Shown here one piece after another: positions 9,101-15,958 of a stretch of DNA of 64,000 nt. The stretch comes from Janthinobacterium sp. ROICE36 (GTDB lineage Bacteria; Pseudomonadota; Gammaproteobacteria; Burkholderiales; Burkholderiaceae_D): positions 16,946-80,945 of the forward strand of contig NZ_PEBS01000021.1 in the NCBI RefSeq assembly GCF_002869965.1, written 5' to 3'. The notes beneath the pieces are model-generated. The model was not told the DNA's origin, ran no database searches, and was given only the letters and a program-made list of their open reading frames with translations. The position numbers and the translations under genes are program-made. Every line of letters begins with the position of its first letter. The stretch's first letter is position 1.

Positions 9101-11828
9101 CAGCAGTGGTTTGCTGAGCGGTACGCCAACGGCGGCCGGCAGTTTCACCCTGACCGTGCAAGCGGCCGATGCGCATTTGTTTACCGGCACGCAAAGCTAT
9201 ACCCTGGTCGTCGCATCTGCCACGCTCAGCCTGACGCCGGCCAGCTTGCCCAACCCGACGGCGGAAGCTGCCTACACTGCTACCCTGACGGCAGCAGGCG
9301 GCACGGCGCCCTACACCTATAGCGTGGCCAGCGGCAGCCTGCCTGCCGGCCTGAGCCTGAACACGGCCACGGGCGTGCTGTCCGGCACGACGAATGTGGC
9401 GGGTAGCTTCACCTTCAGCCTGCGCGCCAGCGACAGCAGCACGGGCGTGGGCGCGCCGTTCAGCGCGAGCAATAGCTACACCGTGACGATTGCGGCACCG
9501 GCCATGAGTCTGACGCCAGCCAGCCTGGCGGCGATACGCGCCGGTGATGCCTACAGCCAGCAGTTCACGGCTGCCGGCGGCGTCGCGCCGTATGCATATT
9601 CGGTCAGCAGCGGGGCCTTGCCTGCAGGCCTGATGCTCGATGCGGCGAGCGGCGTGCTGAGTGGCACACCGACCGCGTTCGGCAGCTTCGTTTTCACGCT
9701 ACGCGCGGCGGACGCGCACCAGTTCACGGTGCAGCAAGCACTGACCCTGCAGGTGAACCAGGCGCCGCCACCGGTGCCCAATGAAACGGCGACCACTTCT
9801 GCCAACCAGGAAGTGAGCCTGACCATCGCTTCCACCGATGGCAGCCCGATCACGGATGTGACCATCGTCACGCCGCCGCAGCACGGGCGCGTCACGGTGG
9901 TGGCGAGCGGCGCGGCGGGGGGCGGCAGCGGCCGCGCTTTCAAGGTGACGTATGTGCCGAATGCGAACTACTTCGGTCCGGACGCCTTCAGCTACACGGC
10001 GACGGGCCCTGGCGGCACGTCCGCGCCAGCCACGGTCAGCCTGGTGGTAGCGCCGCAGCCGGTGCCCGTGCCTGTCGCCAAGACGGCGACGGTATTGGCC
10101 GGCACGCCGGTGACGCTGAACGTGACGGAAGGCGCCACGGGCGGGCCGTTCACGGCAGTGGCGATTACCACGCAGCCAGCCAGCGGCACGGCAGTCGTCA
10201 ATGGCATGGACATCGTCTACACGCCAGGCATTAACACCAGCGGCGACATCAGCATCGGCTACACCGTGTCGAACCTGTTCGGCACCTCGGCGCCGGTCAT
10301 AGCGACGATCAGCGTCAATCCGATGCCACAGGTGGCCAGCCAGAGCGCCACGGTGGTGGCCGGCCTGACGGTCAATGTGGACCTGACGGCTGGCGCCACG
10401 GGCGGCCCGTTCACGGCGGCCAATGTGCTCAGCGTCACGCCGGCGGAGGCGGGCAAGGCGGTGGTGCGCGACGTGGGCACGGCAGGCAAACCAGCGTACC
10501 AACTGAGCTTTGCGGCTTCGGGCAAGTTTGCCGGCGCGGCGGTGGTCAGCTACACGCTGAGCAATGCTTATGCGACGTCGAAGCCGGGCGTGGTCAACGT
10601 CACCGTGACGGCGCGCCGCGATCCGTCGGTCGATCCGGAAGTGATCGGCCTGCAGGCGGCGCAAGCGGATGCGGCGCGGCGCTTCGCCAGCGCGCAGCTG
10701 TCGAACTTCACGCAGCGTCTGGAAAGCCTGCATGGCGACGGCTGGGGACGTTCCAGCTTTGGCCTGAGTCTGACGCCGCCGAATGACAGCGGCAATCCGA
10801 CGGCGGCGCTGGCGCGCTGGCAGGCGGACGAAGCGGACCGCGTGTTTGGCACGGCCGTGAAACCGTTCATGCGCAAGGCGGCCTTGCGCCAGACCGATGC
10901 CGGTTTCAGTAGCGACCGGCAACAGGTGGATGTCAGCGGCGCCACGAATGGCTTGCCGGACATGCCGCAGAGGCCGGACACGCAGAAGCAGGCCTTGTCG
11001 CTGTGGCTCGGTGGCGCGGTCGACTTCGGCCAGCACTATGTGAATGGCCGCGATACGGGCTTCCGTTTCCGCACGAATGGCGTGAGCGTGGGTGGCGATT
11101 ATCGCCTCAGCGACCTGGCGACCCTGGGCGTGGGTGCCGGTTTCAGCCATGACCGCAGCGACGTGGGGCAGAACGGCAGCCGCAGCACGGCCGACAGCGC
11201 CGTGGCGGCCGTGTATGGCAGCCTGCGTCCGAGCAAGGGCGTCTTCCTCGACGGCGTGCTCGGCTACGGCACCTTGCAATACGACGAGTCGCGCTACCTC
11301 GCCGATGGCAGCGGTTTCGCCACCGGTGACCGCGACGGCAAGCAAGTGTTCGGCGCTGTTGTAGGCGGTATCGAGATGCGCCATGAGACCTGGATGTGGT
11401 CGCCGTATGGCCGCGTGGAACTGATGTCGGCCCAGCTCGATCCGTACACGGAGAAGGCGGCGGGCATGAATGCCTTGAGCTACTTCAAGCAAACCGTGCG
11501 TTCGCGCATCGGCGCGCTGGGCGTGCGGGCCGAGGGCTTGTACGTGGGGGGCCTGGGCACGTGGTTCCCGCGTGCGCGGCTTGAGTACCGCCACCAGTTC
11601 CAGGGCGCCGATGATGCGCGCCTGGCGTATGCCGACCTGGCGGCCGATGGCCCCGTGTACGTGATCCGCACGGTGCCGCAGCAGACGGGCAACTGGGCTG
11701 CGGGGCTGGGCGTGAAGCTGTTGCTGTCGAATGGGATGACCATCACGCTGGACTACAACAGCAATCTGAACATCGATAGCGGGCGTACCCAGTCGGTGAT
11801 GTTTGGTATCGCCATGCCGCTCAAGTAA
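6114..11828 (+). CDS. Giant autotransporter-type surface protein with Ig-like/cadherin-like repeats
   Basis: A 1,904-residue protein. An N-terminal extension (about 32 residues) precedes the hydrophobic signal segment LAAALLFPLLSLFSLQASA. Residues about 70-150 are a small Cys-containing domain. The passenger then has He_PIG-type putative Ig repeats (GSLPTGLSLASDGTLSGTPT), interleaved with cadherin-like repeats (SYTPTAGYSGPDSFTYTASN), including three near-identical 87-residue units. The last 280 residues or so form an autotransporter beta-barrel ending in MFGIAMPLK. ATG 6114 is chosen for the AGGGA at about 6103-6107; an upstream in-frame ATG at 5997 lacks such a site. It is probably an outer-membrane adhesin or surface structural protein; the ligand is unknown. 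Confidence 0.9.
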   Translation: MFLNLTKFGWLSAPVRGLDVAVACAVVVTPAGMSWRSPWLMRLAAALLFPLLSLFSLQASAASACPSPRSISVVAGQEYYEDYSNSACSPFGLTGTLVAPQYGTLEDSNVTNAVRYKNTNLSATSDTFTVKDDVAQPIVYNVTITSAITLTPATVPSATVAQAYSVTALSATGGAAPYTYAVTAGSLPAGMSLSSAGSLSGTPTAGGAFNFTVRATDSLAASGTRAYSLSVNAPTVTITPTTMPAMTAGVAYSQSVTAANGTAPTTYAITGGSLPTGLSLASDGTLSGTPTAAGPYNFTVTATDSSTGSGPYTGSRAYSVTVAAGAPVAGNVSATVAYGSSANLITLNLSGGAATSVAVASGALHGTATASGTSITYTPTAGYGGSDSFSYTASNGIGTSAPATVTITVSGPTITITPSTVPAAAVGTAYSQNVTAANGATPYTYAISAGALPAGVSLNTSTGALSGTPTAGGSFNFTVRATDSSAGSGPYSGTRAYSLTVAAPTISITPTTMPAMTAGVAYSQGITAANGTGPYAYAITGGSLPTGLSLASDGTLSGTPTAAGPYNFTVTATDSSTGSGPYMGSRAYSVTVANLAPIAANVSATVAYGSGATVMPLSLSGGAATSVALASAASHGTATVSGTSISYTPTAGYSGPDSFTYTASNSGGTSAQATVTITVTPNAPIAGNVSATVAYGSGATVIPLSLSGGAATSVALASAASHGTATVSGTSISYTPTAGYSGPDSFTYTASNSGGTSAQATVTITVTPNAPIAGNVSATVAYGSGATVIPLSLSGGAATSVALASAASHGTATVSGTSISYTPTAGYSGPDSFTYTASNSGGTSAQATVTVTVSVPSVSLTPASLPNPTAEAAYTATLTAAGGTAPYTFSVSSGSLPAGLSLNAATGVVSGTTNVAGSFTFSLRASDSSTGAGAPFSATNSYTVSVGAPTISVTPATLPAAIVATAYSQQLSASGGVAPYAYTVLSGSLPAGLTLSSSGLLSGTPTAAGSFTLTVQAADAHLFTGTQSYTLVVASATLSLTPASLPNPTAEAAYTATLTAAGGTAPYTYSVASGSLPAGLSLNTATGVLSGTTNVAGSFTFSLRASDSSTGVGAPFSASNSYTVTIAAPAMSLTPASLAAIRAGDAYSQQFTAAGGVAPYAYSVSSGALPAGLMLDAASGVLSGTPTAFGSFVFTLRAADAHQFTVQQALTLQVNQAPPPVPNETATTSANQEVSLTIASTDGSPITDVTIVTPPQHGRVTVVASGAAGGGSGRAFKVTYVPNANYFGPDAFSYTATGPGGTSAPATVSLVVAPQPVPVPVAKTATVLAGTPVTLNVTEGATGGPFTAVAITTQPASGTAVVNGMDIVYTPGINTSGDISIGYTVSNLFGTSAPVIATISVNPMPQVASQSATVVAGLTVNVDLTAGATGGPFTAANVLSVTPAEAGKAVVRDVGTAGKPAYQLSFAASGKFAGAAVVSYTLSNAYATSKPGVVNVTVTARRDPSVDPEVIGLQAAQADAARRFASAQLSNFTQRLESLHGDGWGRSSFGLSLTPPNDSGNPTAALARWQADEADRVFGTAVKPFMRKAALRQTDAGFSSDRQQVDVSGATNGLPDMPQRPDTQKQALSLWLGGAVDFGQHYVNGRDTGFRFRTNGVSVGGDYRLSDLATLGVGAGFSHDRSDVGQNGSRSTADSAVAAVYGSLRPSKGVFLDGVLGYGTLQYDESRYLADGSGFATGDRDGKQVFGAVVGGIEMRHETWMWSPYGRVELMSAQLDPYTEKAAGMNALSYFKQTVRSRIGALGVRAEGLYVGGLGTWFPRARLEYRHQFQGADDARLAYADLAADGPVYVIRTVPQQTGNWAAGLGVKLLLSNGMTITLDYNSNLNIDSGRTQSVMFGIAMPLK
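7899..8681. repeat. Three tandem 261-bp units inside the autotransporter gene
   Basis: Units at 7899-8159, 8160-8420 and 8421-8681 are almost identical; by eye units 1 and 2 differ at about three bases. Each encodes one 87-residue cadherin-like domain. Such identity at DNA level means recent duplication or gene conversion, and copy number could vary between strains. Confidence 0.95.
8686..9485. repeat. Spaced direct repeat pair, 540-bp period, in the autotransporter gene
   Basis: The Ig-like unit at about 8686-8945 recurs at about 9226-9485, with the first 75 bases or so identical. A similar pair with an 810-bp period starts near 6819 and 7629. These are higher-order duplications of domain blocks. 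Confidence 0.85.
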
Positions 11829-11853
11829 TCGGCCAGCTAGCAGGCAAGACCTG

Positions 11854-11895
11854 ATCGCCGGCCCGGAATCAATCCGGGCCGGCGATTTTTTTTTT
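11854..11895 (+). terminator. Rho-independent terminator of the autotransporter gene
   Basis: A 14-bp perfect stem (11854-11867 with 11873-11886) is followed by a run of ten T. It sits 25 bases after the stop and just before the convergent glycosyltransferase gene. Confidence 0.93.
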
Positions 11896-11897
11896 GG

Positions 11898-12614
11898 CTA
11901 TGTCAGTGTCAGGCGTGGGGACGCTTCCATCGCCACCACCACCTGCAGCAAGGTATCGCCAAAGCCGCCCCGTGCCCTGGCATGGCGGCGGGCGCTGGTG
12001 GTGACGCGCGGCGCAGCGCTCCAGGCGATGTGTGCGCCGCACGCCTGCAAGGCGGCCACCAGGGCCACGTCTTCGCTGCAGGCCAATGGTGCAAAGCCGC
12101 CGGCGCGCAGGTAGGCGCTGGCGCGCACGCCGAAGTTGGCGCCATGGATGTGGCGGTGGCCGTCGGCATCCGTATAGGTACGGGTGAAGTGTGCGAGCAG
12201 GGCCGCAGCGTTGGACCCGTGCGGCGACCAGTCGTCCACCGCGACCGTGCCGCACACGGCATCGGCGTTCAAACCCAGCTGGGTGCTCAGCCACGAGGGC
12301 GAAACGCGCGTGTCCGCATCCGTAAAGGCCAGCCAGCGGGCGCCCCGTTGCAACAGCAGTTGCGCGCCGGCGGCGCGCGCGGCGCCCACGTTTTGCGCAT
12401 TCACGGCGATGCAGTCCAGGCGCCAGCGCAGGTCCGCCTGCATGGCATGCGCCAGCACGATGCGTTGCGACTGGTCGCTGCAGGCATCGAGCACGATGAT
12501 GATGCATACCGCCTCGCCATGCAGCAAGGGACAGGTGGCGGCAAGGCGCAACGCTTCCAGGCAGGCGCCCAGACACGCTTCCTCATTATGTACGGGCACT
12601 ACCACGCCGATCAT
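11898..12614 (-). CDS. Glycosyltransferase family 2
   Basis: A 238-residue GT-A fold enzyme. It starts with MIGVVVPVHNEEACLG and has a DACSDQS turn, the metal/nucleotide-sugar DxD motif as FTDADTRVSPSWL, and an acceptor-side HGANFGVRASAYLRAGGF. There are no membrane segments, so it is cytosolic. It is the last gene of the four-gene operon; its ATG overlaps the methyltransferase stop by 4 bases (ATGA). The family transfers a sugar from a nucleotide- or lipid-linked donor. The acceptor here is unknown, but the PIG-L and NodS-like partners suggest an amino-sugar or lipid-linked glycoside. Confidence 0.93.
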   Translation of the reverse strand: MIGVVVPVHNEEACLGACLEALRLAATCPLLHGEAVCIIIVLDACSDQSQRIVLAHAMQADLRWRLDCIAVNAQNVGAARAAGAQLLLQRGARWLAFTDADTRVSPSWLSTQLGLNADAVCGTVAVDDWSPHGSNAAALLAHFTRTYTDADGHRHIHGANFGVRASAYLRAGGFAPLACSEDVALVAALQACGAHIAWSAAPRVTTSARRHARARGGFGDTLLQVVVAMEASPRLTLT

Positions 12615-13255
12615 GCGTAGCCCTCGCGCTGCGCCACCGAACGCGCATCGTTTGACCAGATCCCCAGCAGGAAGTCGGTTTCTTCGTGCCGCAGCACGCG
12701 GTGCAGGCCGGGCGCGTCCTGGAAGGCCGCATGCACGCGCACGGTCGAGACGATGCGCTGTGCAAACGGCGCGCGCCAGTGGCACAGGACGATGCTGCCG
12801 CCCGGCGCCAGGCTGGCGATGCTGTGTTCGACCACCCGCGCCAGCTCTTCCGCCGACAGGTAATAGGCGATCTCGCTGAGGACGATCAGGTCGAACTTGT
12901 CGGCGCCGGGCAGGATGCGCGGCCAGTCCTGCGGCAGCCGGTGTTGTGCCAGGCTGACGTTGGCGCCGCACCCTGCGTCCAGCAGACGCTGGTGCGCCAG
13001 CCGCAATGCTTCAGCCGAGAGATCGGCCGCCAGCACCCGGTCGCAGCGCTGCGCCAGTTCGACCGTCAGCTCGCCATTGCCGCAGCCCGGTTCAAATGCG
13101 TGGCGGTAGTGCTGCTGCGGCAGGCTGGCCAGCAGCAGGGCGCGCTTGCGCACCTCGTACCAGCGCTGGCGCACCAGCCAGGGGTCGGCATCCTGGCGAT
13201 ACAGCTGCTCGAAATAGCTGCCGCGCTGGTCGTCCGGCGTGGAAGAGGCGTTCAT
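12611..13255 (-). CDS. NodS-like class I SAM-dependent methyltransferase
   Basis: A 214-residue protein with a Rossmann methyltransferase core. Motif I is FEPGCGNGELTVELA, the acidic ribose-binding step is VLAADLSAEALR, and the post-motif segment is FDLIVLSEIAYYLS. NodS methylates the free amine of a de-N-acetylated chito-oligosaccharide; similarity to that family is my reading of the motifs. The start at 13255 overlaps the PIG-L stop by 4 bases and has GGAGG just upstream. An upstream extension of the open frame lies antisense-like within the previous gene and was rejected. N-methylation of a deacetylated amino sugar is a reasonable inference from the neighbour. Confidence 0.92.
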   Translation of the reverse strand: MNASSTPDDQRGSYFEQLYRQDADPWLVRQRWYEVRKRALLLASLPQQHYRHAFEPGCGNGELTVELAQRCDRVLAADLSAEALRLAHQRLLDAGCGANVSLAQHRLPQDWPRILPGADKFDLIVLSEIAYYLSAEELARVVEHSIASLAPGGSIVLCHWRAPFAQRIVSTVRVHAAFQDAPGLHRVLRHEETDFLLGIWSNDARSVAQREGYA

Positions 13256-14022
13256 AGAAAATACACCTCCCAGGCGTGCAGCAGGCGTTGCAAGGCGTCG
13301 CCGGCGACGATGGCGGGGCGGCCCGTCGACGGGTCGTCTTGCATCTGGCTGGCGAAGCAGCGCAGGGCCGCGCGCTTGCGCTGCAAGACGGGGGCTGGCA
13401 ATGGCAGGCGGTGTGCGCGGTGCCACGGTACGCGCATATCGCCGGGTACGGCCCAGTGCCAGCCCCAGACGGGCATTTCTACCAGGGTGGCGCCGCTGGC
13501 CGAACATGCCGAGGCGCAGGCCCAGCCGCACGCTTCATGGTCCGGGTGGCCGTCCAGGCGCCACGTCGTGAAGACGATGTCGCCGGGACGCAGTTGCGCG
13601 GCCAGTGTTGTGCTCAGCTGCGGCGTCATGCTGGCCACGCCGCCATCGGGCAGGTGCAGGCGCAGCCACGTGGGCGGTGCCAATCCCAGCGTGGCCAGCG
13701 CTTGCGCGGATTCTTGCGGGCGCACCTGGCGCAGGCGTTCCTGCGGCCAGAGGGGCGAGCCCGGGTGGCTGGCATCGCCATCGGTGACGGCGACGAACAG
13801 CAATCGGCTGCCCTGCGCCGCCAGCAGTTGCAGCAAGCCGCCGCAGGCGAGGATTTCATCGTCGGGATGGGGCGCGACGATGACGGCGCGCGTCCCTGGC
13901 GGCACCAGTGCGTGCGCGCCGATGGTGGGCAGGTCGTTCAGCCCCGGCCAGGATAGCCAGGCCTGGGCTGGCGTGCCGCCGCCGTCGAGGCGGCGCGCAT
14001 GCGTATCGGAATGGGCGAGCAT
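13252..14022 (-). CDS. PIG-L family N-acetyl-sugar deacetylase
   Basis: A 256-residue LmbE/PIG-L protein. The zinc motif appears as VIVAPHPDDEILACGG (His, Asp, Asp), and the second metal His region as RLDGHPDHEACG. These enzymes remove the acetyl group from N-acetylglucosamine attached to lipid or small molecules. The start at 14022 lies 1 base after the acyl-CoA dehydrogenase stop, so translation is coupled. Both metal-binding elements are intact. The substrate is unknown. Its position between an acyl-CoA-dehydrogenase-like gene and a NodS-like gene hints at a pathway that deacetylates and then modifies an amino sugar. Confidence 0.93.
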   Translation of the reverse strand: MLAHSDTHARRLDGGGTPAQAWLSWPGLNDLPTIGAHALVPPGTRAVIVAPHPDDEILACGGLLQLLAAQGSRLLFVAVTDGDASHPGSPLWPQERLRQVRPQESAQALATLGLAPPTWLRLHLPDGGVASMTPQLSTTLAAQLRPGDIVFTTWRLDGHPDHEACGWACASACSASGATLVEMPVWGWHWAVPGDMRVPWHRAHRLPLPAPVLQRKRAALRCFASQMQDDPSTGRPAIVAGDALQRLLHAWEVYFL

Positions 14023-14023
14023 G

Positions 14024-15052
14024 TCACAGCGCCCACGGATGTTCTTCGGCGCCGGCGACGATGCCGCCCAACACGGCCTGATCGCGTTCGGCATGGCTCT
14101 GGCGCAGGAATACGGGCAGGTCGGCCGCCAGGCGCGCGAAGCGGGCATCGCGGCACAGGGGGGCGGCGCCCAGCGCACGCGTGGCCAGGTGCAGGACCAG
14201 AGTGGCGGCATCTTCCACCGTCAGGCGCAGGCGCAGCGCCAGGCCCATGGCGTCGCGCTGCGGTTGTGCGTCGATGTGGGCCGCGCCTTCGCGCAGCAGG
14301 GCGCCGGCGGCGCGCAGCGCGCAGTCGATTTGCCCCAGTTGCGCCAGGCGGACGGCATCAGGGGCTGCATGCTGCGCGCGCGCATGCAGGTGGCTGGCGA
14401 CGGCGCAGGCCGCGCCATACCAGGCGGCCGCGATGCCGGCGCCGCCATGCCAGAAGCCGGGGCGCTGCAGATACGCGCCCGGCGCGCCCACGGGAAAGGC
14501 CCGCGCGCCGGCAAAGGTCACGTCGACGCTGGCGCAGGCAAGCATGCCGACGGCTTGCCAGCCTTCATCCGTGACGTGTACGCCCGGCTGCGACAGGGCC
14601 ACGGAGGCCAGGCATGCCCGGCCGTCCTCGTTCCAGCAGCTGATCAAGGCATGGCTGAGTCCATTCGCCCCGGAGCACCAGGCCTTGCGGCCATCGAGCA
14701 CATAGCGGCCATCGGCCGCCTGTTGCAACTGCACGCGTGCGCCCGGCATTTCCGCGCACCATACGCCCCAGCTGCTGCCGGCCGGCACGCCGGGACCGTC
14801 GATTTCCGCCAGGATGGCCAGCGCATCGGTATGACCCTCATACAGCTTGAGCAGGGACAGGTCGATGGCGGCGATGGCGGCCAGCATTTGCCAGCGCTGC
14901 AGGGTGGCGCCGTGGCCGGGCAGGGGTAATTGATCCAGCCCCGCGTCGCGCAGGCGCCGCAAGCCTTCGATCGGATGGAAAGCGCTGTCCTGTGTCTGCA
15001 GCAGCGCAGCCAGTGCCACGTTGGACGGCAGGGAAAAGGCATTGGGCGACAT
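14024..15052 (-). CDS. Acyl-CoA dehydrogenase-like flavoprotein
   Basis: A 342-residue protein of the acyl-CoA dehydrogenase fold, shorter than the usual 380-400. The middle domain shows the flavin-contacting GRKAWCSGANGLSHALI signature and a C-terminal helical domain follows. I do not see a clear catalytic Glu, so it may act on an unusual acyl-carrier substrate or be divergent. ATG 15052 is chosen for the AGGAG just upstream; a longer frame to 15121 has no ribosome site. It is the first gene of the operon with the deacetylase, methyltransferase and glycosyltransferase. Confidence 0.88.
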   Translation of the reverse strand: MSPNAFSLPSNVALAALLQTQDSAFHPIEGLRRLRDAGLDQLPLPGHGATLQRWQMLAAIAAIDLSLLKLYEGHTDALAILAEIDGPGVPAGSSWGVWCAEMPGARVQLQQAADGRYVLDGRKAWCSGANGLSHALISCWNEDGRACLASVALSQPGVHVTDEGWQAVGMLACASVDVTFAGARAFPVGAPGAYLQRPGFWHGGAGIAAAWYGAACAVASHLHARAQHAAPDAVRLAQLGQIDCALRAAGALLREGAAHIDAQPQRDAMGLALRLRLTVEDAATLVLHLATRALGAAPLCRDARFARLAADLPVFLRQSHAERDQAVLGGIVAGAEEHPWAL

Positions 15053-15096
15053 GGCAAGCTCCTGTTTTTCAACAGAATAGCTTTGTATTTTCGCAA

Positions 15097-15120
15097 TGTA
15101 TGTTCGATTCTGCACATACA
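15097..15120. promoter_or_regulatory. Inverted repeat TGTATGT-N10-ACATACA upstream of the four-gene operon
   Basis: Two perfect 7-base half-sites centred about 56 bases before the operon's first ATG. The spacing suits a dimeric regulator. No regulator gene is adjacent, so this is only a candidate operator. Confidence 0.4.
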
Positions 15121-15192
15121 CTCGCTAACGGCCTCGAGTCTATGCGGCAGCGGGCGCGACGGCTCCGCGCGGCCCCACAGCAGATCAAGCGC

Positions 15193-15810
15193 TTATTTTT
15201 TCACATAATGCATGTCCAGCACATACGCACCCTTGTCCAGCATCACCGTATACAGGTCGTTGCCGCGCAGGGACAGGCCGCCGGGGACGCTTAATGCGGG
15301 ATGCATGCCTTTGTCCTCCATGCAGGAATCGCCATTGTCCACGTCGACGCACCAGTTGTTCTTGCCATCCAGCAGTACATATTTCACGCTGGCACCGGTC
15401 CTCTGGAACCTATAGGCTGGGACCGACGAGGTGATCTTGTCGACGCGCAAGGTCGTTGCCGCAGCGTTTTCCGCCAGCTTGATCTGCATGTCGGCGGTGC
15501 CGTCCGGCTTGCCGGTGATCTGCGCGCTCATGCCGTCTGTCGCGACCACGGGGCCAGAGCAATCGGACTTGAAGTAGGTCTCGCCGGTCGGCGTCAGTTC
15601 CAGCGAACCGCTGCCGTCGGTCTTGAACGCGATGACGAGCAATTGGCGGTCGTGATGGTCGCAAGCCGACTGCCAGGTGCCGACATACGCGGCCAGCGGC
15701 GAGGTGCTGCCGGAATCGCCGGCAAGCTGCTGTGTCGTACCTCCACCGCCACCGCAGGCGGTCAGGAGTGCCGTGGCCGAACCTGCCAAGACTGCCAATA
15801 ATTTTTTCAT
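15193..15810 (-). CDS. Small exported lipoprotein, unknown function
   Basis: A 205-residue protein starting MKKLLAVLAGSATALLTAC, with a lipobox Cys at 19 and a Gly-rich linker after it. The mature part is about 170 residues with several Cys (for example SDCSGP, NWCVDVD, DSCMEDK) that could pair in the periplasm. I recognise no catalytic motif and no family name. The fold is probably a small beta-rich domain, given the regular alternation of polar and hydrophobic residues. It is transcribed toward the four-gene operon but separated from it by 140 bases, so it is likely monocistronic. Confidence 0.85.
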   Translation of the reverse strand: MKKLLAVLAGSATALLTACGGGGGTTQQLAGDSGSTSPLAAYVGTWQSACDHHDRQLLVIAFKTDGSGSLELTPTGETYFKSDCSGPVVATDGMSAQITGKPDGTADMQIKLAENAAATTLRVDKITSSVPAYRFQRTGASVKYVLLDGKNNWCVDVDNGDSCMEDKGMHPALSVPGGLSLRGNDLYTVMLDKGAYVLDMHYVKK

Positions 15811-15958
15811 TCAGAGTCCTTTTTATCCGGCAGCGTTGCGTGCCGTAAACGCGGCCTGATTATAGGAGTATCGACAGGGGGAAATTCTCACCGAATCTAT
15901 CCCGGCAGCATTTAATTCTGTTTATCTTGCCTGCCGTGTAGTTTTTGGTGCATGCCGC

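Noticed and set aside
6801..9194. A 797-codon antisense frame in the autotransporter repeats, and CRISPR-like regular repetition
   Set aside because: The repetition is of protein-domain length (87 residues) in frame with the sense gene; no short repeats with unique spacers exist.
12686..14929. A 747-codon frame on the plus strand across the four-gene cassette
   Set aside because: Antisense to four recognisable enzymes with conserved motifs; its own translation has no coherent domain.
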